From Arion vulgaris (taxonomy: Eukaryota > Mollusca > Gastropoda > Stylommatophora > Arionidae): a stretch of DNA of 64,000 nucleotides. The notes beneath the pieces were generated by a model. It saw nothing but the letters and a program-made list of their open reading frames with translations, was not told the origin of the DNA and made no database searches. The stretch is taken from assembly GCA_020796225.1 (NCBI GenBank), contig CM036755.1, positions 46,719,306 through 46,783,305 on the forward strand, given 5' to 3'. The position numbers and the translations under genes were made by a program. The first letter of the stretch is position 1, and every line of letters begins with the position of its first letter. Positions 1-10,352 of this stretch are shown here, in pieces.

Positions 1-545
1 TGGGAAGAAACAACTGAGTACTTTTGAAGTTAACAGTAAGCCTTCACGAAACTAAGACCAACATAAATAACCACACAAAGACCCTCACAAATACCCTCGT
101 AGAGACCTTCATAAAGACCACAAATATCCCCCAGATACCTTCACAAAGACCACAAAGATACCTCCAGAGACCTTCACAAAGACACACACAAATACTCTCA
201 ATAAAACACTTACAAAGACCTCTACAGAGACCATCACAACGATCCTCACTATAACTCCCCCTAGAAAATCTCACATCGACCCTCACATAAACCCTCACAA
301 AGATCCCCCGCCCTCCAAAGATCCCTATATCGAGCCCAACAAAGACCCCTATATTGACCCTCAATAAAACACCCACAAAGCGCCCCACAATCGACTCTAG
401 CAAAGACCTCACAAAGACCCACACAAAAATCACCACAGAAAACCCTCACAAAAAACCCGTCACTAAGACCCCATAGAAAATCTCACAAAGACACTCAGAA
501 AGACCGTCGCAAAGACCCTCACAACGGCCCCCACAGACAACCATA
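1..545. repeat. Degenerate array of ACCCTCACAAAG-type units
   Basis: Imperfect repetition of a C/A-rich motif of about 12-14 bp (variants of CCTCACAAAGACC). Open frames on both strands here are by-products of the repetition. Lies in the TPH intron after exon 5. Confidence 0.8.
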
Positions 546-858
546 TAGACCTCTGAATTTCGTTTGTGCACAGTGCGAATCAAGAAACGTCAAAACTATT
601 TATTTTAAATATCTTTACCATGTTTCATTCCGGCTGGCGCAGGCGACCACAAACTTCCACAAACAAATGTCCCTATCACTATATAACCGTGAGAAAGACG
701 GTGCTGTACAAAACTAAATATATATAGGATACAGACCGATTTATCTCTCTACCTCTTGGCATACAACCAAGCCGTGGCAACATTTGCGTCAGTAATCAAA
801 TTTGCCATTAATATTCATGAACATTTTTGTTGTCTATTGACAAATACCATTTACTTGG
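546..858. other. Unique-looking AT-rich intron stretch
   Basis: No gene recognised. Positions of about 628-668 (CCGGCTGGCGCAGGCGA) resemble the end of LINE tail family A seen at 11568 and 53012, so a short LINE scrap is likely. Confidence 0.5.
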
Positions 859-1096
859 ACATTTTCAAGACATTACAGTTGGGGCATACTTGACATTTTC
901 AAGACATTACAGTTGGGGCATACTTGACATTTCCAAGACATTACAGTTGGGGCATACTTGACATTTTCAAGACATTACAGTTGGGGCATACTTGACATTT
1001 CCAAGACATTACAGTTGGGGCATACTTGACATTTCCAAGACATTACAGTTGGGGCATACTTGACGTTTCCAAGACAGTACAGTTGGGGCACATTGG
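859..1096. repeat. 34-bp tandem array, 7 copies
   Basis: Unit starts at 859, 893, 927, 961, 995, 1029 and 1063 (TTTTCAAGACATTACAG core followed by TTGGGGCATACTTG). The last copy is diverged. Confidence 0.93.
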
Positions 1097-1150
1097 ACAC
1101 TATTTCTGGGGTTTCCCATCTCATTCAGAGTCGTGGTTTTGCACAGTTGT

Positions 1151-1490
1151 ATAAAGTAAGGAAGGTTTATAAAGTAAGGAAGGTTTATAAAGTAAGGAAG
1201 GTTTATAAAGTAAGGAAGGTTTATAAAGTAAGGAAGGTTTATAAAGTAAGGAAGGTTTATAAAGTAAGGAAGGTTTATAAAGTAAGGAAGGTTTATAAAG
1301 TAAGGAAGGTTTATAAAGTAAGGAAGGTTTATAAAGTAAGGAAGGTTTATAAAGTAAGGAAGGTTTATAAAGTAAGGAAGGTTTATAAAGTAAGGAAGGT
1401 TTATAAAGTAAGGAAGGTTTATAAAGTAAGGAAGGTTTATAAAGTAAGGAAGGTTTATAAAGTAAGGAAGGTTTATAAAGTAAGGAAGTA
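1151..1490. repeat. 18-bp tandem array, about 19 copies
   Basis: Unit TATAAAGTAAGGAAGGTT, essentially perfect. It translates as KVRKVY repeats on the plus strand, which is not a gene. The TAAAGTAAGGAAG motif returns in a decayed form at 1645-1795 after a SINE-like insertion. Confidence 0.95.
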
Positions 1491-1492
1491 GC

Positions 1493-1642
1493 CCTCTGTG
1501 AGTGTGGGTTCCATTCCGCGGGCTGGCAGAAAAGCTACAGGCTTCCCAGATTTACAGTGTTCGTGGCACCGAACCGAAGGGTTACGATGACCGTGGCACC
1601 GAGCCGAAGAGCTGAAAGCTCAAGTTCTTCTGGATCCAAAAC
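1493..1642 (+). mobile_element. S3 tRNA-like SINE fragment
   Basis: About 150 bp aligning with 30235-30400. Contains GTGGGTTCCATTCCGCGGG (B-box-like), TTCCCAGATTTAC, two TCGTGGCACCG/CCGTGGCACCGAG motifs and ends TTCTGGATCC. The A-box half is missing. It splits the 18-bp array. Confidence 0.7.
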
Positions 1643-2046
1643 AAAAAAGTATGGAAGATTTATAAAGTAAGAAAGATTATGAAGTAAGAAAGGTTTATAT
1701 GATATGGAAGATTTATAAAGTAAGGAAGGTCTGTATAAAATTGAAGATTGATAAAGTAAGGAGGATTTAGGAAGTAAGATAATTTTTAAAATCATTATAA
1801 AGCTAGATAATTTTTTTAACTAATGCTAAGTAATATTGTTTTATAAAGTAATGTTAAGTAATATTGTGTTATAAAGTAATGCTAAGTAATATTGTTTTAT
1901 AAAGTAATGCTAAGTAATATTGTTTTATAAAGTAATGCTAAGTAATATTGTTTTATAAAGTAATGCTAAGTAATATTGTTTTATAAAGTAATGCTAAGTA
2001 ATATTGTTTTATAAAGTAATGCTAAGTAATATTGTTTTATAAAGTA
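1643..2046. repeat. Decayed 18-bp units followed by a 28-bp array of about 8 copies
   Basis: 1643-1795 holds diverged TAAAGTAAGGAAG units. From about 1815 a 28-bp unit (TTATAAAGTAATGCTAAGT then AATATTGTT) repeats. All share TTATAAAGTAA, suggesting one array that changed its unit. Confidence 0.88.
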
Positions 2047-2152
2047 AAGTCAATCCTTCAGCTTTAAAACCCATTTTTAAGTGTTGTAAAGTAATATAAA
2101 AGTAAGACTGTTTTATAGTGTACTAATACTCAATCTCTGTACAACAAAAAAT

Positions 2153-2352
2153 GATATTAATGTTAATGATAATAGTTGTAATGATAGTAATGGTAGTAAT
2201 GGTAGTAATGGTAGTAATGATAGTAATGGTAGTAATGGTAGTAATGATAGTAATGGTAGTAATGGTATTGATAGGAAGAGTAAAGATAGTAATGTTAGTA
2301 ATAGTATTGATAGGAACAGTAATGACGGTAATGGTAGTAATAGTAATGATAA
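2153..2352. repeat. TAATGGTAG/TAATGATAG microsatellite next to the exon 5 donor
   Basis: Imperfect 9-bp (3-bp based) repeats ending about 10-15 bp from the intron start at 2366. Runs of I/T or M/V in overlapping frames come from the repeat. Confidence 0.9.
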
Positions 2353-2366
2353 TGACGCCCACTTAC

Positions 2367-2434
2367 TGTCTATACTGCATTGCCAGATCTGTGAAAATTT
2401 TTCTTCTTTCACGATAGACTGCATCCTTGAAGCC
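2367..2434 (-). CDS. TPH: TPH exon 5: catalytic domain segment
   Basis: 68 bp, the same length as human PAH exon 5. It encodes GFKDAVYRERRK and IFTDLAMQYR, then CA of the next codon, followed by donor GTAAGT; the acceptor is TTTTTTCTAAATGCAG. This matches TPH [24 protein letters not shown]. It ends in phase 2 as in PAH. The next exon was not found between 1 and 2360, which is filled with tandem repeats, so the gene continues beyond the left edge. A TAATGGTAG microsatellite begins within about 20 bp of this donor. Confidence 0.95.
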
Positions 2435-2439
2435 CTGCA

Positions 2440-2675
2440 TTTAGAAAAAAGTTATATATGTTATCATTACTGCAGGAACACATGCACACCAATCTTCTGT
2501 ATTCTTAGGCGTCCTGTGTATTGTGTTCCAGCTATGAATCATGTGTTGTGGGTTTTCCGCGTTGTTTTCGTTTGCCCTCTAGTGTACACCCAGGACAGTT
2601 TTCGTGACAAAGTTAGTATCCATGCGTAGCACATGCCCGATCCATCTCCAGCATCTCTTCATGAACCAAATACAT
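2440..2675. other. Intron 4 sequence, nothing recognised
   Basis: No coding or repeat similarity seen within the window. Confidence 0.5.
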
Positions 2676-3305
2676 GGAAAAATAGTGTTTTTGACTGACG
2701 CATTGTCTGCTATCTCAGCACTCAAATCTGAAAGGAACACAGAACTAAGTGATCTCGGGTTAACCTTAGACTAGTTATTCCCTGACTCTGAGGGGGTAGT
2801 AATTCAGTGGATACCCTCACACTGCAAGATCAAAGAGAATGAAGATGCTGACAGACTGGCTAAAGAGGGAGCAGGAATGCTCCAATATGACAACCTGGTT
2901 AGCTATGAAGAAGCAAAAACCATCGCCAAAGTGAACTACAAGACAAAATGGGATAAAGAACACCCAAAGCAAAACAAGAACGATGAATATTACCAACTGT
3001 CCAGAAGGGACTAGACAGCCATACTTCGCCTCCGGGCGGGTCAAAACAGAATGAGACACCACCTGTACACTAAATTCAAAATGAGCACCAATGACCTGTG
3101 CCCCTGTGGCTTGACGAGTACGACAACAGAAAACATCCCACAGAACTGCCTCCAGTATGCAGACCTGAGAAGAAATAGGTGGCCCACTTACACCAGCATC
3201 CAAGACAAACTATGGCGTGGCTGGTAATCTGAGGCAGACAGCTGCCTTTATTAGAGAATCCGAAATCCCAGCGAGAACGCAGTGAGAACGCAGAAGAAGA
3301 AGATT
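2676..3305 (+). mobile_element. LINE 3' end: RNase H and C-terminal zinc-finger region (decayed)
   Basis: Reads VVIQWIPSHCKIKENEDADRL, LAKEG, ILRLRAGQNRMRHHLY and CPCG in one frame with a stop at about 3012. The WIPSHC..I..NE.AD.LAKEG string is the end of a non-LTR retrotransposon RNase H. It ends in AGAAGAAGAAG. A second, more decayed copy is at 54990-55490. Confidence 0.8.
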
Positions 3306-3449
3306 ATTCTATGGCTGACATTGTAGAACCAGTTCTTGGTTAGAAATACCTTTAGATCAGAATAGGAGTAAGATCTTTCAGACATAAGTTTGATGGAAGT
3401 TAGAAAGTTTGGACATATCTTGTTCTGTCATATTATTAATTCTTTTATA

Positions 3450-3572
3450 TCGATTGATAGCACTATCATCATTGCACTTCGGTGAGTAACCATTTGTGCT
3501 CTGATCTCTTTCTTACACAGAAAGATTTCAACGGCAGTACACAAACTCCGTAGCACTCGCGAGGGTCATTGT
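3450..3572 (-). mobile_element. SINE S1 3' fragment
   Basis: GCACTTCGGTGAGTAACCA and ATCTCTTTCTTACACAG match the 3' region of S1 copies at 33318 and 43043 in the same orientation. Confidence 0.8.
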
Positions 3573-3635
3573 TCTGTCCTTTCCAGCATTCTGATCCATA
3601 TAGTAAAGTTGATAGCATACAGCTGCTGTACTTTC

Positions 3636-4440
3636 TTCTTCTTCTTCGATCGTTCTTCACGACCAATTTTATCATTCTTATTGTGATGTATAATTGGTCC
3701 ACTGACAAGAACGGGGTGATCTACGTCGGGTCGATTGTGAGCCCATGGTGACTAGGCCCGCCCGTCTGGTTTCAGCCAGCTTTTGATTTACTATGGAGAA
3801 CTTTCCCTAGGGTACGATCCTTTCTGCCGACTCTGTCTGCCCGGATCTTCGCCTTTCGATCAGCTTTGCCGTATATTTGGGCTTTGTGATCTACGCCAAG
3901 ACAGTGAGATACGCTGTTATGCCCTTTCTGACTATGAGGTCGTTCCGGATTAGAAACATTTCTCAGGGCTTAAAAGCTTGTCCTCGGACGGCGTCCTACT
4001 CGTTTAAAATGCCGTGTAAAGTATCGGCCTTCGCCAATGTTCGGACCCGACAGCCTGTCAGATCTTTACATTGTCGATCTTACTTTACCGTTAATATTTT
4101 AGTTTGATCCAGAGTAGGAACATTCTCAGCCTTTTCTAGACGCGCGTTGGTACGTGGCAATTTGCAGTTAGCCTCCGAAGGCACTGTCCTGGGGTCAAGC
4201 ACAAACAATGTAGAGGGTCGTTTCAATCGGCGCTAGCAAAACAACTGAAGATTTTGCGCTCATCACCATCACCCGCCCCAGTTCTTCCGGGGATGTTAGT
4301 TACGACTTCAATAGTACCTTGCCCGGTTGCCCCATGGCTGGCAGTTCCGTTAGGCATCACCCGCCCCAGTTCTTCCAGGGATGTTAATTGTTATCGCAAC
4401 AGTTGAGAATCTTGTGCCATGTGTGTTACGCTTAACGTTG
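3636..4440 (-). mobile_element. Long GAA-tailed retroposon, inverse copy of 24930-25970
   Basis: 3636-4180 aligns inverted with about 25400-25970 (TTCGATCGTTCTTCACGACC end, CGCCAATGTTCGGACC, AGTAGGAACATTCTC). 4266-4390 holds two copies of the 88-bp repeat (ATCACCCGCCCCAGTTCTTCC) that is present about four times at 24945-25300. Its 3' end resembles the end of the short GAA-tailed retroposons. Confidence 0.72.
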
Positions 4441-4486
4441 TCAGTCCATGCTTTCGCAGGACTCAGAGATGTTATCTATCCATCGT

Positions 4487-4546
4487 TATGTTATGTTATG
4501 TTATGTTATGTTATGTTATGTTATGTTATGTTATGTTATGTTATGT
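4487..4546. repeat. (TTATG)n microsatellite
   Basis: About 11 perfect pentamers. Confidence 0.97.
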
Positions 4547-5222
4547 GATCGAAGTCATGGCACATTGGGCATTCCCATTCGTGCTCTGTCCTCCGTTGCA
4601 GCAGCCATCCCAAAGTCCATTTGCTCACAGTACCCATGAGAAGTTGATTACTATATGTTCTCTCTCTACCACGGAGACGACACTGTCTGGCATGTCCAAA
4701 CTTAACGCCTAATTCTCGAACTCGTTCCAGTGTCTGAGACCCGCCCATGTCACACAATTGAGAGCGTACCGCATTGATGATATCGGCTCTGTCCATACTT
4801 CTGCCTACTTGAGTTGGAGCATTGTTTGCTAGAGAGTCAGCGCGCTCGTTACCTAGCACTCCAGCATACCCAGGCGTGTACAGCCAAGTCATTTTCTTGA
4901 GATGTGATCTCCGAATGATGTCCACCCATTCCACACGCATACTTCCAGATTCAATCAGTTGAAGCATATTCATCGAGTCTGATATGATAATCGTATGGGT
5001 TACCTGTTGATCAGCCACCCATGACAGAGCCCTTGAGGCAGCAGTGATCTCCATAGTCATGATCGATGTCGTTGTCTCGAAAGCCCCGCAGTCCTCATGA
5101 AGTGTGCAACCGTTTCGTTGTGCTGAGTAAGCCCACGATGATCTGGTGCCACGTTTGACAGAGCTATCGTGTTCTTGGACTGCCTCGTGCTCAGCGCCAT
5201 GAGTGTCGATTATTGTAGGCAT
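4547..5222 (-). mobile_element. RNase H LINE 3' fragment
   Basis: An open frame of over 200 codons shows TTTSIMTMEITAASRALSWV, ISDSMNMLQLIESG, PGYAGVLGNERADSLA and a closing SxW..CPMC-type finger. The catalytic GHAG..GNE.AD motif reads GYAG here. It is a non-LTR retrotransposon RNase H with its C-terminal zinc finger, not a host gene. It lies in TPH intron 4. Confidence 0.88.
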
Positions 5223-5324
5223 TTAATGGTTGTAAATGTGGTTCCATTCTCTTTAGATTACTGAACCATCTATTATTCTTTTTTATATCCTGTTTGAATT
5301 TGAGAATGCCATCAGTCTGTTGCC

Positions 5325-5612
5325 AGGATCCTCAAGTGGAGCAGAGAATAGTAACACTGCGACCTACAAGGCATGTCGTAAGAGACGACAGAGGTAAGGG
5401 TCTAGAGAAGCAACACTAGTAAATAAAAAACGCTGCAGAAATCGGATATGCTGGCCTACATGTAGGCCCATAACTGGCACAAAGTACAATCGCTCTTAGG
5501 CTCGGATCACATATAAATCACAAAGAGTGGTTAATAAGTGGTCGATATGAGCGTTCAAAGACGTAGATATGAGCGTTCAAAGACGTAGAAGAGGAATTTG
5601 ATAATGTAGACA
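5325..5612 (+). mobile_element. GAA-tailed retroposon
   Basis: Contains the family core CAAGGCATGTCGTAAGAG, CTGGCACAAAGTACAATCG and GTGGTTAATAAGTGGTCG, ending in a duplicated GATATGAGCGTTCAAAGACG. It ends 33 bp before TPH exon 4. Confidence 0.85.
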
Positions 5613-5644
5613 CAGACAGTGAAATTTGCTCATGATAAACTTAC

Positions 5645-5748
5645 CGGGTGATCAGCGTCAAGTTCTGTTCCGTACATGAGAACATGATCGGCGCTTTGAT
5701 CTATATCAGAGACCTTTCTTGGAAACCAGGGCACACACTCCATACAAG
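5645..5748 (-). CDS. TPH: TPH exon 4: start of the catalytic domain
   Basis: 104 bp, two bases plus 34 codons: [16 protein letters not shown], then [14 protein letters not shown], donor GTAAGT. VPWFP marks the start of the biopterin_H catalytic domain, and VLMYGxELDADHP is typical of TPH. The acceptor follows a good pyrimidine tract (TTTTTGTTTTTTAATC...ACACAG). The start phase completes the GCT alanine codon begun by exon 3, and the end is phase 0 after ...DADHP, the same place as human PAH exon 4/5. This exon is 15 bp longer than human PAH exon 4 (89 bp), the difference lying in the linker before VPWFP. Confidence 0.96.
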
Positions 5749-5759
5749 CTGTGTTGGAG

Positions 5760-6335
5760 ATTAAAAAACAAAAATAATTCCCCTGGTACCGTTATTTAAT
5801 GTTTAACAACCATCCTTCGCAAGCAATGATAACAACAGCCTCAGACGTGTGCTGCTGAACCTCTCTGGTGTGTGCGAAGGGGACTGTAGAGTCCAATCCT
5901 AGAACACAGTTCCCTACCACATGTGGGGCATACATGATCAAGGTTAGACATGTGGGTGTTGTGTGTTGTTTTTTCGTGCGGCTCATTTTTCTCTGTGCCT
6001 CAATGGCACGACGATTCTCAGCTATGCGAGTTCCTCTTGTGTTATTATAGCGCCACATTTGGCGACATTTGGCGACTTTAAATGTGTCTTCAGTGCCTTT
6101 TTACTGTACACCAGCTGAACGTCTGCCCCCTTTAAGCTTGTCATGCATCAACTGTTTTGGGATGCGTTTATCAGGCAATCGAGCAACGTGACCGGTCCAT
6201 CTCGTTTCGACCCTTATGTAACAGAGTGTTGACGCTTGGAAGCTTTCCTCTTACGAGAACTTTGGTATCTGGAATTTTATCCTGCCAGTTTATTTTTAAT
6301 AGTCTGCGTATACAGCTTACGTTACAGTTTTTGTA
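5760..6335 (-). mobile_element. LINE reverse-transcriptase C-terminal tail (decayed)
   Basis: On the minus strand about 6235-5815 reads VETRWTGHVARLPDKRIPKQL, stop, then EDTFKVAKC and TRIAENRRAIEAQRK. This resembles the tail of animal non-LTR retrotransposons (RLP..RLPK.L... T.K..L). 6235-6335 is unassigned. Confidence 0.6.
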
Positions 6336-6615
6336 ACGTACCCTTATACGTTACGTATTGTCTGCAAGTAATTTCTCCTTACCGCTCTATCCTGGGCAAC
6401 TCGCTCAATCTCCGCCATGGAACTGAGACCGATATTTCTTGCCTCTCTCAGCAAAGTTCGTTTCAGGTTCTCCTTATTTCATCCTCTCTTTCTTGAGCCC
6501 TTTGCATTCCACTTCAATGCCTGCTTTGATATTCGTTGATGATTTCTTCTCAAAGTGTGTCCAACATATCTCCATCTTCTCTTTCTTATAACAGTTGCAG
6601 CAGCTGTAACAGTGT
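6336..6615 (-). mobile_element. LINE tail family C fragment
   Basis: Matches 45190-45430 and 63475-63720 (CTCTATCCTGGGCAACTCG, TTCGTTTCAGG, ATGCCTGCTTTGATATTCG). On the minus strand it encodes a reverse-transcriptase tail like IKAGIEV.CKG.KK. Confidence 0.8.
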
Positions 6616-7024
6616 TGGAGATTATTCAATGAAAAACGGAAGTGAGTGGAGTAAAACATCGCTGTATATTGTTAGACTAAAGATTTCCTTACCAGGATTG
6701 ATATATAGTTCTGATGACAAACGTTTGATTGATTGATTGATATGTTCTGACCATAATCTTATTGATTAATTGATACAAATTTCTGACCATAATCGTCTTG
6801 GGTGATTGATTGATTGATTGATACGGAGTTCTGAAAACAATCGTTTTGATTTAGTGATTTGTTGATTACTGATACGAAGTTCTTACCACAATCGATGTGA
6901 TTTATTTATTGATTGGTTGATTGATTAATTGATTTATTGATTGATTGGTTGATTGATACGGAGTTCTAAACACAATAATTTTGATTGATTTGAATGATTC
7001 TCCTTCTTCTACTTTCAACAGTTG
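6616..7024. repeat. TTGA-rich low-complexity intron sequence
   Basis: Scattered (TTGA)n tracts from about 6725 to 6990, with repeated GATACGGAGTTCTGA motifs. The tracts probably descend from SINE tails. Confidence 0.75.
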
Positions 7025-7440
7025 TTATCGATCAGTTATTAAACCACTCTTTGTGATCTGTACGTCAGCCTTCAAGTAGACCAGCACATTTGATTTCTGC
7101 AACGCTTTTTATTTATACTATGGTAACTTCCCTAGACCCTTACATAATTTGTCTCTTACAACATGCCTTGTAGTCTCTCTTGTAGTTACTCTTGTAGTCT
7201 CTCTTGTAGTTACTCTTGTAGTCTCTCTTGTAGTTACTCTTGTAGTCTCTCTTGTAGTTACTCTTGTAGTCTCTCTTGTAGTTACTCTTGTAGTCTCTCT
7301 TGTAGTTACTCTTGTAGTCTCTCTTGTAGTTACTCTTGTAGTCTCTCTTGTAGTTACTCTTGTAGTCTCTCTTGTAGTTACTCTTGTAGTCTCTCTTGTA
7401 GTTACTACTCTTTGCTCCCTTTGCGAGCCCAGCATGATTG
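7025..7440 (-). mobile_element. GAA-tailed retroposon carrying an internal minisatellite
   Basis: Flanks match the family (ACCACTCTTTGTGATCTG, TTGCAACGC-like, TCTTACAACATGCCTTGTAG; then TACTCTTTGCTCCC). Between them sits the 24-bp array at 7167-7407 in place of the usual GTCGCAGTG. Confidence 0.88.
7167..7407. repeat. 24-bp array (two 12-bp halves), about 10 copies
   Basis: Unit TCTCTCTTGTAG plus TTACTCTTGTAG. It grew from the CCTTGTAG segment of the surrounding retroposon. VVTLVVSL- and RETT-type open frames are artefacts. Confidence 0.95.
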
Positions 7441-7449
7441 CTTGTTTTA

Positions 7450-7690
7450 TGGGAACATCACCATTGCACTTGAGTGAATAACAATGTGTGATTCAATCTC
7501 TTTCTTACACAGGAAGACCTCAACTGCAGTGATATCGATTTCACCGACACTGAGATCACAGGAAGTTCTTAACTGCAGTGATATCGATTTCACCGACACT
7601 GAGATCAGGATCCTTGGACAATATATCCGATGGCTCCCGAGGAGCGAACTGTGTACCTTTGGCACGAAAGGCGATCACCTAAGATCATGA
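7450..7690 (-). mobile_element. SINE S1 fragment, with internal duplication
   Basis: GCACTTGAGTGA, CTCTTTCTTACACAGGAAG and GATATCGATTTCACCGACAC occur twice; also GGCTCCCGAGGAGCG and CACGAAAGGCGATCACCT (S1 head in reverse). It forms an inverted pair with 7690-8048. Confidence 0.78.
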
Positions 7691-8050
7691 AGATATTTTC
7701 CAGAGATCTCTGATCTCAGTGTAGGTGAGATCAAGTTCCTAGTCTTATCAAAGTAGGACGATAAAATGTAGGTCCAGTTTCAATGTTGAGCACGTAGAAG
7801 AATCATTGGCAGTTAAAAAACTAGAACATCAGGCTGGAAAGTCGCTGCCTATGCAAAATTCATTATAAAAATATTTATTAACAATTCTAACAAAATATTT
7901 TTACCATCTTCTAAATGCATGGCGGAACCTTCGTTGGTTTTCGGAGTATGTGCACCGCCGTTAAGATTTGCTTGTGTAAGAAAGAGATGGAAGCACACTT
8001 GGTTACTCACTGAAGTGCAATGATAGTGGTCCTATCAATCAATCAATCCA
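7690..8050 (+). mobile_element. SINE S1 copy (head truncated)
   Basis: From TTTTCCAGAGATCTCTGATC through CAGGCTGGAAAGTCGCTGCC to GTAAGAAAGAGATGG, GTGCAATGATAGTGG and (TCAA)n. Confidence 0.85.
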
Positions 8051-8124
8051 AATTTGAAACATGTCTCCTAACTTTCTGATATTCTCACTTCTTCAATAAT
8101 TACCATCAACAATATCATCATCAT

Positions 8125-8386
8125 CATCAAGTAGCTTGTCCCTTCACGAATCTGACTCACATGAAAACAAACCTAAAAAACTCTCTATTCTGTGCAAGTT
8201 GGTCGGCGTCAGCAGCAGTCATTCTCAGATTACTAATGACATCTTGCACCCATCGTCTTCTAGGTCTTCCTCTCATTCTTCTTCCAGGCACCACTCCCTC
8301 CACAATTATCTTCTATATGGCTCATGTCGTTTGATGTGTCTGAAATATTTAATTCTCCTGGATTTTTTGCTTCATAATTCGCCCGT
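8125..8386 (-). mobile_element. LINE tail family D fragment
   Basis: Aligns with 45725-45905 (AGTAGCTTGTCC, CTGTGCAAG, TTGCACCCATC, TTCTTCCAGGCA). The minus strand encodes RRMRGRPRR.WVQDVI-like reverse-transcriptase tail. Confidence 0.8.
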
Positions 8387-8387
8387 G

Positions 8388-8640
8388 AGTTGTCGGGGCT
8401 CTCATGGGAGCAAAGAATAGTAACACTGTGAACTACAAGGCATGTCATTGGAGGCGTCTAACGTAGGGGCCTGGGGAAGCTACCTTAGTAAATATAAAGC
8501 ATTCCAGAAACCGGATGTGCTGGTAGACGTATAACAGGCACAACGTGCAATCACTCTTAGGCTCAGATCACATACACATCACAGAGAGTGGTTTTAAATG
8601 TGATCATTATGGAGCGTTCGAAGAAGAAGAAGAAGAATTC
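8388..8640 (+). mobile_element. GAA-tailed retroposon
   Basis: Nearly full length: TTGTCGGGGCTCTCATGGG start, CAAGGCATGTCATTGGAGG core, GGAGCGTTCGAAGAAGAAG tail. Confidence 0.9.
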
Positions 8641-9165
8641 TACAAGCCACCTAGCAAACCGATCTAGCAGTACCAGTTCTCCGACGTTACTGTTGCCTTT
8701 CTTTGGCTTTCTGAGACTCCATTTACTGGGAACGTTGTTCTATCTAACTTTCAGTTTCTTGCTTCACAAGATCCATACGGTCAGGCTTCGGCTCTACAAT
8801 AGCCAAATCAACAAACTGGGTACTGCAAATACTAAGCTGCTACGCCAAACAGCAAAAAGCAGAGAAGGAAAAAAGAAAGATAGAATAAATAGTAATGTTT
8901 CCTACATGTGGAGGAATTTTGCGATAACTGAACGTCCATTCGAGATTTGACAAAGTACACAGTCGTCTAAGCGTTTTATTGTTGGTCAACAATTGCAGCT
9001 ATTGCAATTGAAAAAATTGATTGATTTTCTTTTTATGTTTGTATTAATTGTTTACCATGTCGGTTTTTGATAGGCTCCTGCTGTTACGAAATCAATTATG
9101 TTCACGTTTCGCGAAATCGTGTGTCAAAATAGATTTCTCACGTTGTTGATAGTTAAACTTCTTCT
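8641..9165. other. Intron stretch with an RNase H LINE scrap
   Basis: About 8722-8805 resembles 31115-31205 of the RNase H LINE (CATTTACTGGGAACGTTG, GCTTCACAAGATCCA), plus strand. The rest shows nothing recognisable. Confidence 0.55.
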
Positions 9166-9466
9166 TCTTTTGTTGTCACACTGTTACCGGGTTATTGCCC
9201 AGTTTCGTGGTTTTCTGTTTTTGTCTTGCGCATTTCTGGTGGCTGTTGTGTGTTGTTTTTGCTCTTTCACAGGATTCTGCTATGCCACCTAACCAACTTG
9301 TTCGTGGTCTTCCTCTTGTCTTCTTTCCTGATGTTCTGTTGTAGAAGATGCTGTATACTGTGGAGTTTGGATGCATTCTTATCAAGTGTCCAAACCACGT
9401 CATTCTTTGTTTGTCAATGTAATTCAAGCAACGTTATGTGTCTACTTTCTTTCTTATGCTGATCAG
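9166..9466 (-). mobile_element. LINE tail family B fragment
   Basis: Minus strand reads NYIDKQRMTWFGHLIRMHPN, STVYSIFYNRTSGKKTRGRP: the C-terminal tail of a non-LTR reverse transcriptase. The same tail occurs at 59744-60170. Confidence 0.88.
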
Positions 9467-9760
9467 GGACGTGCGGTGCTATGATAAAGAAAGGCAGCCG
9501 CATCAGGCGGAACCGTAAGAAGGCGGCATAAGCAGTGAAATCAAAATCACAATAGAAGGTTATTTTTTTTAAAAACATTTAAGGGGCGGCATTTCGAAGA
9601 CTTGTATCATACAAAGAAAATATACCGCATGGCCCTGATGCTGATGTTGTTGACTGTCTTTTCGGGTGTTGTTGGTTTTCTGGTGATATTTCAACAAAGA
9701 CAATAAGGTTATTCTCTATCTCGGTTGTGCAGGTTATGCGTACCGATAGGTGAGGGCAAC
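9467..9760. other. Possible non-autonomous DNA transposon remnant
   Basis: CAGGGACGTGCGGTG and AAGGGGCGGCATTTCG suggest hAT-type ends, but no second clean end was found. Confidence 0.3.
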
Positions 9761-9764
9761 ACAG

Positions 9765-9930
9765 AAAAACCATAAGAGAAACCACAGTAGATATATGTAT
9801 CAACCACGTAGAACTGGAGTTGTTAGTCTAAACACAGTGAGATACATGCTTGGGAGGGGATCGAAGCAATTACGGACATGTCCAATGTGCGATGAAGATG
9901 TTCCTAAACTGAACAATGAACACCAATTAA
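9765..9930 (+). mobile_element. RNase H LINE C-terminal finger fragment
   Basis: Reads RYMYQPRRTGVVSLNTVRYM and LRTCPMC, matching the family's RLINQHQTG...LWTCPEC end. Confidence 0.75.
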
Positions 9931-9960
9931 TGAACAATTGTTTCAAAATGGATTACGTTG

Positions 9961-10083
9961 TGGTTACAGGAATTCGTCTGTGAGAACATATTTTATACAG
10001 TTGTTACAGGAATTCGTCTGTGAGAATATATTTCATACAGTTGTTACAGGAATTCGTCTGTGAGAACATATTTCATACAGTTG
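9961..10083. repeat. 40-bp tandem array, 3 copies
   Basis: GTTACAGGAATTCGTCTGTG starts at 9963, 10003 and 10043. A related single copy is near 10385. Confidence 0.93.
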
Positions 10084-10099
10084 TTAAAAGGCCTCTCGT

Positions 10100-10352
10100 G
10101 ATTCTTCTTCTATTCATTCGAACGATTCATGTCGACAACTTGTTAAACCACTGTGATCCGAGCCTTAGAGCGACTGTACGTTATGCCAGTTATGTGTCCA
10201 CTAGTAGGCCAGCACACCCGATTTCTGCGACGCTTTTATATTTGCTAGGGTAGCTTCTCTAGGCCCCCTATCTCAGTCGCCTCTTACGACATGCCTTATA
10301 GGTCGCAGTGTTACTATTCTTTGCTCCCCTAGCGAGCACCGGCAACACACAG
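10100..10352 (-). mobile_element. GAA-tailed retroposon
   Basis: ATTCGAACGATTCATGTCG through CAGTCGCCTCTTACGACATG to CACCGGCAACACAC. Confidence 0.9.

Noticed and set aside
1..2360. TPH exon 6 (HG.PIP..E onward)
   Set aside because: Searched on the minus strand to the left edge; only tandem repeats, an S3 scrap and AT-rich intron were found.
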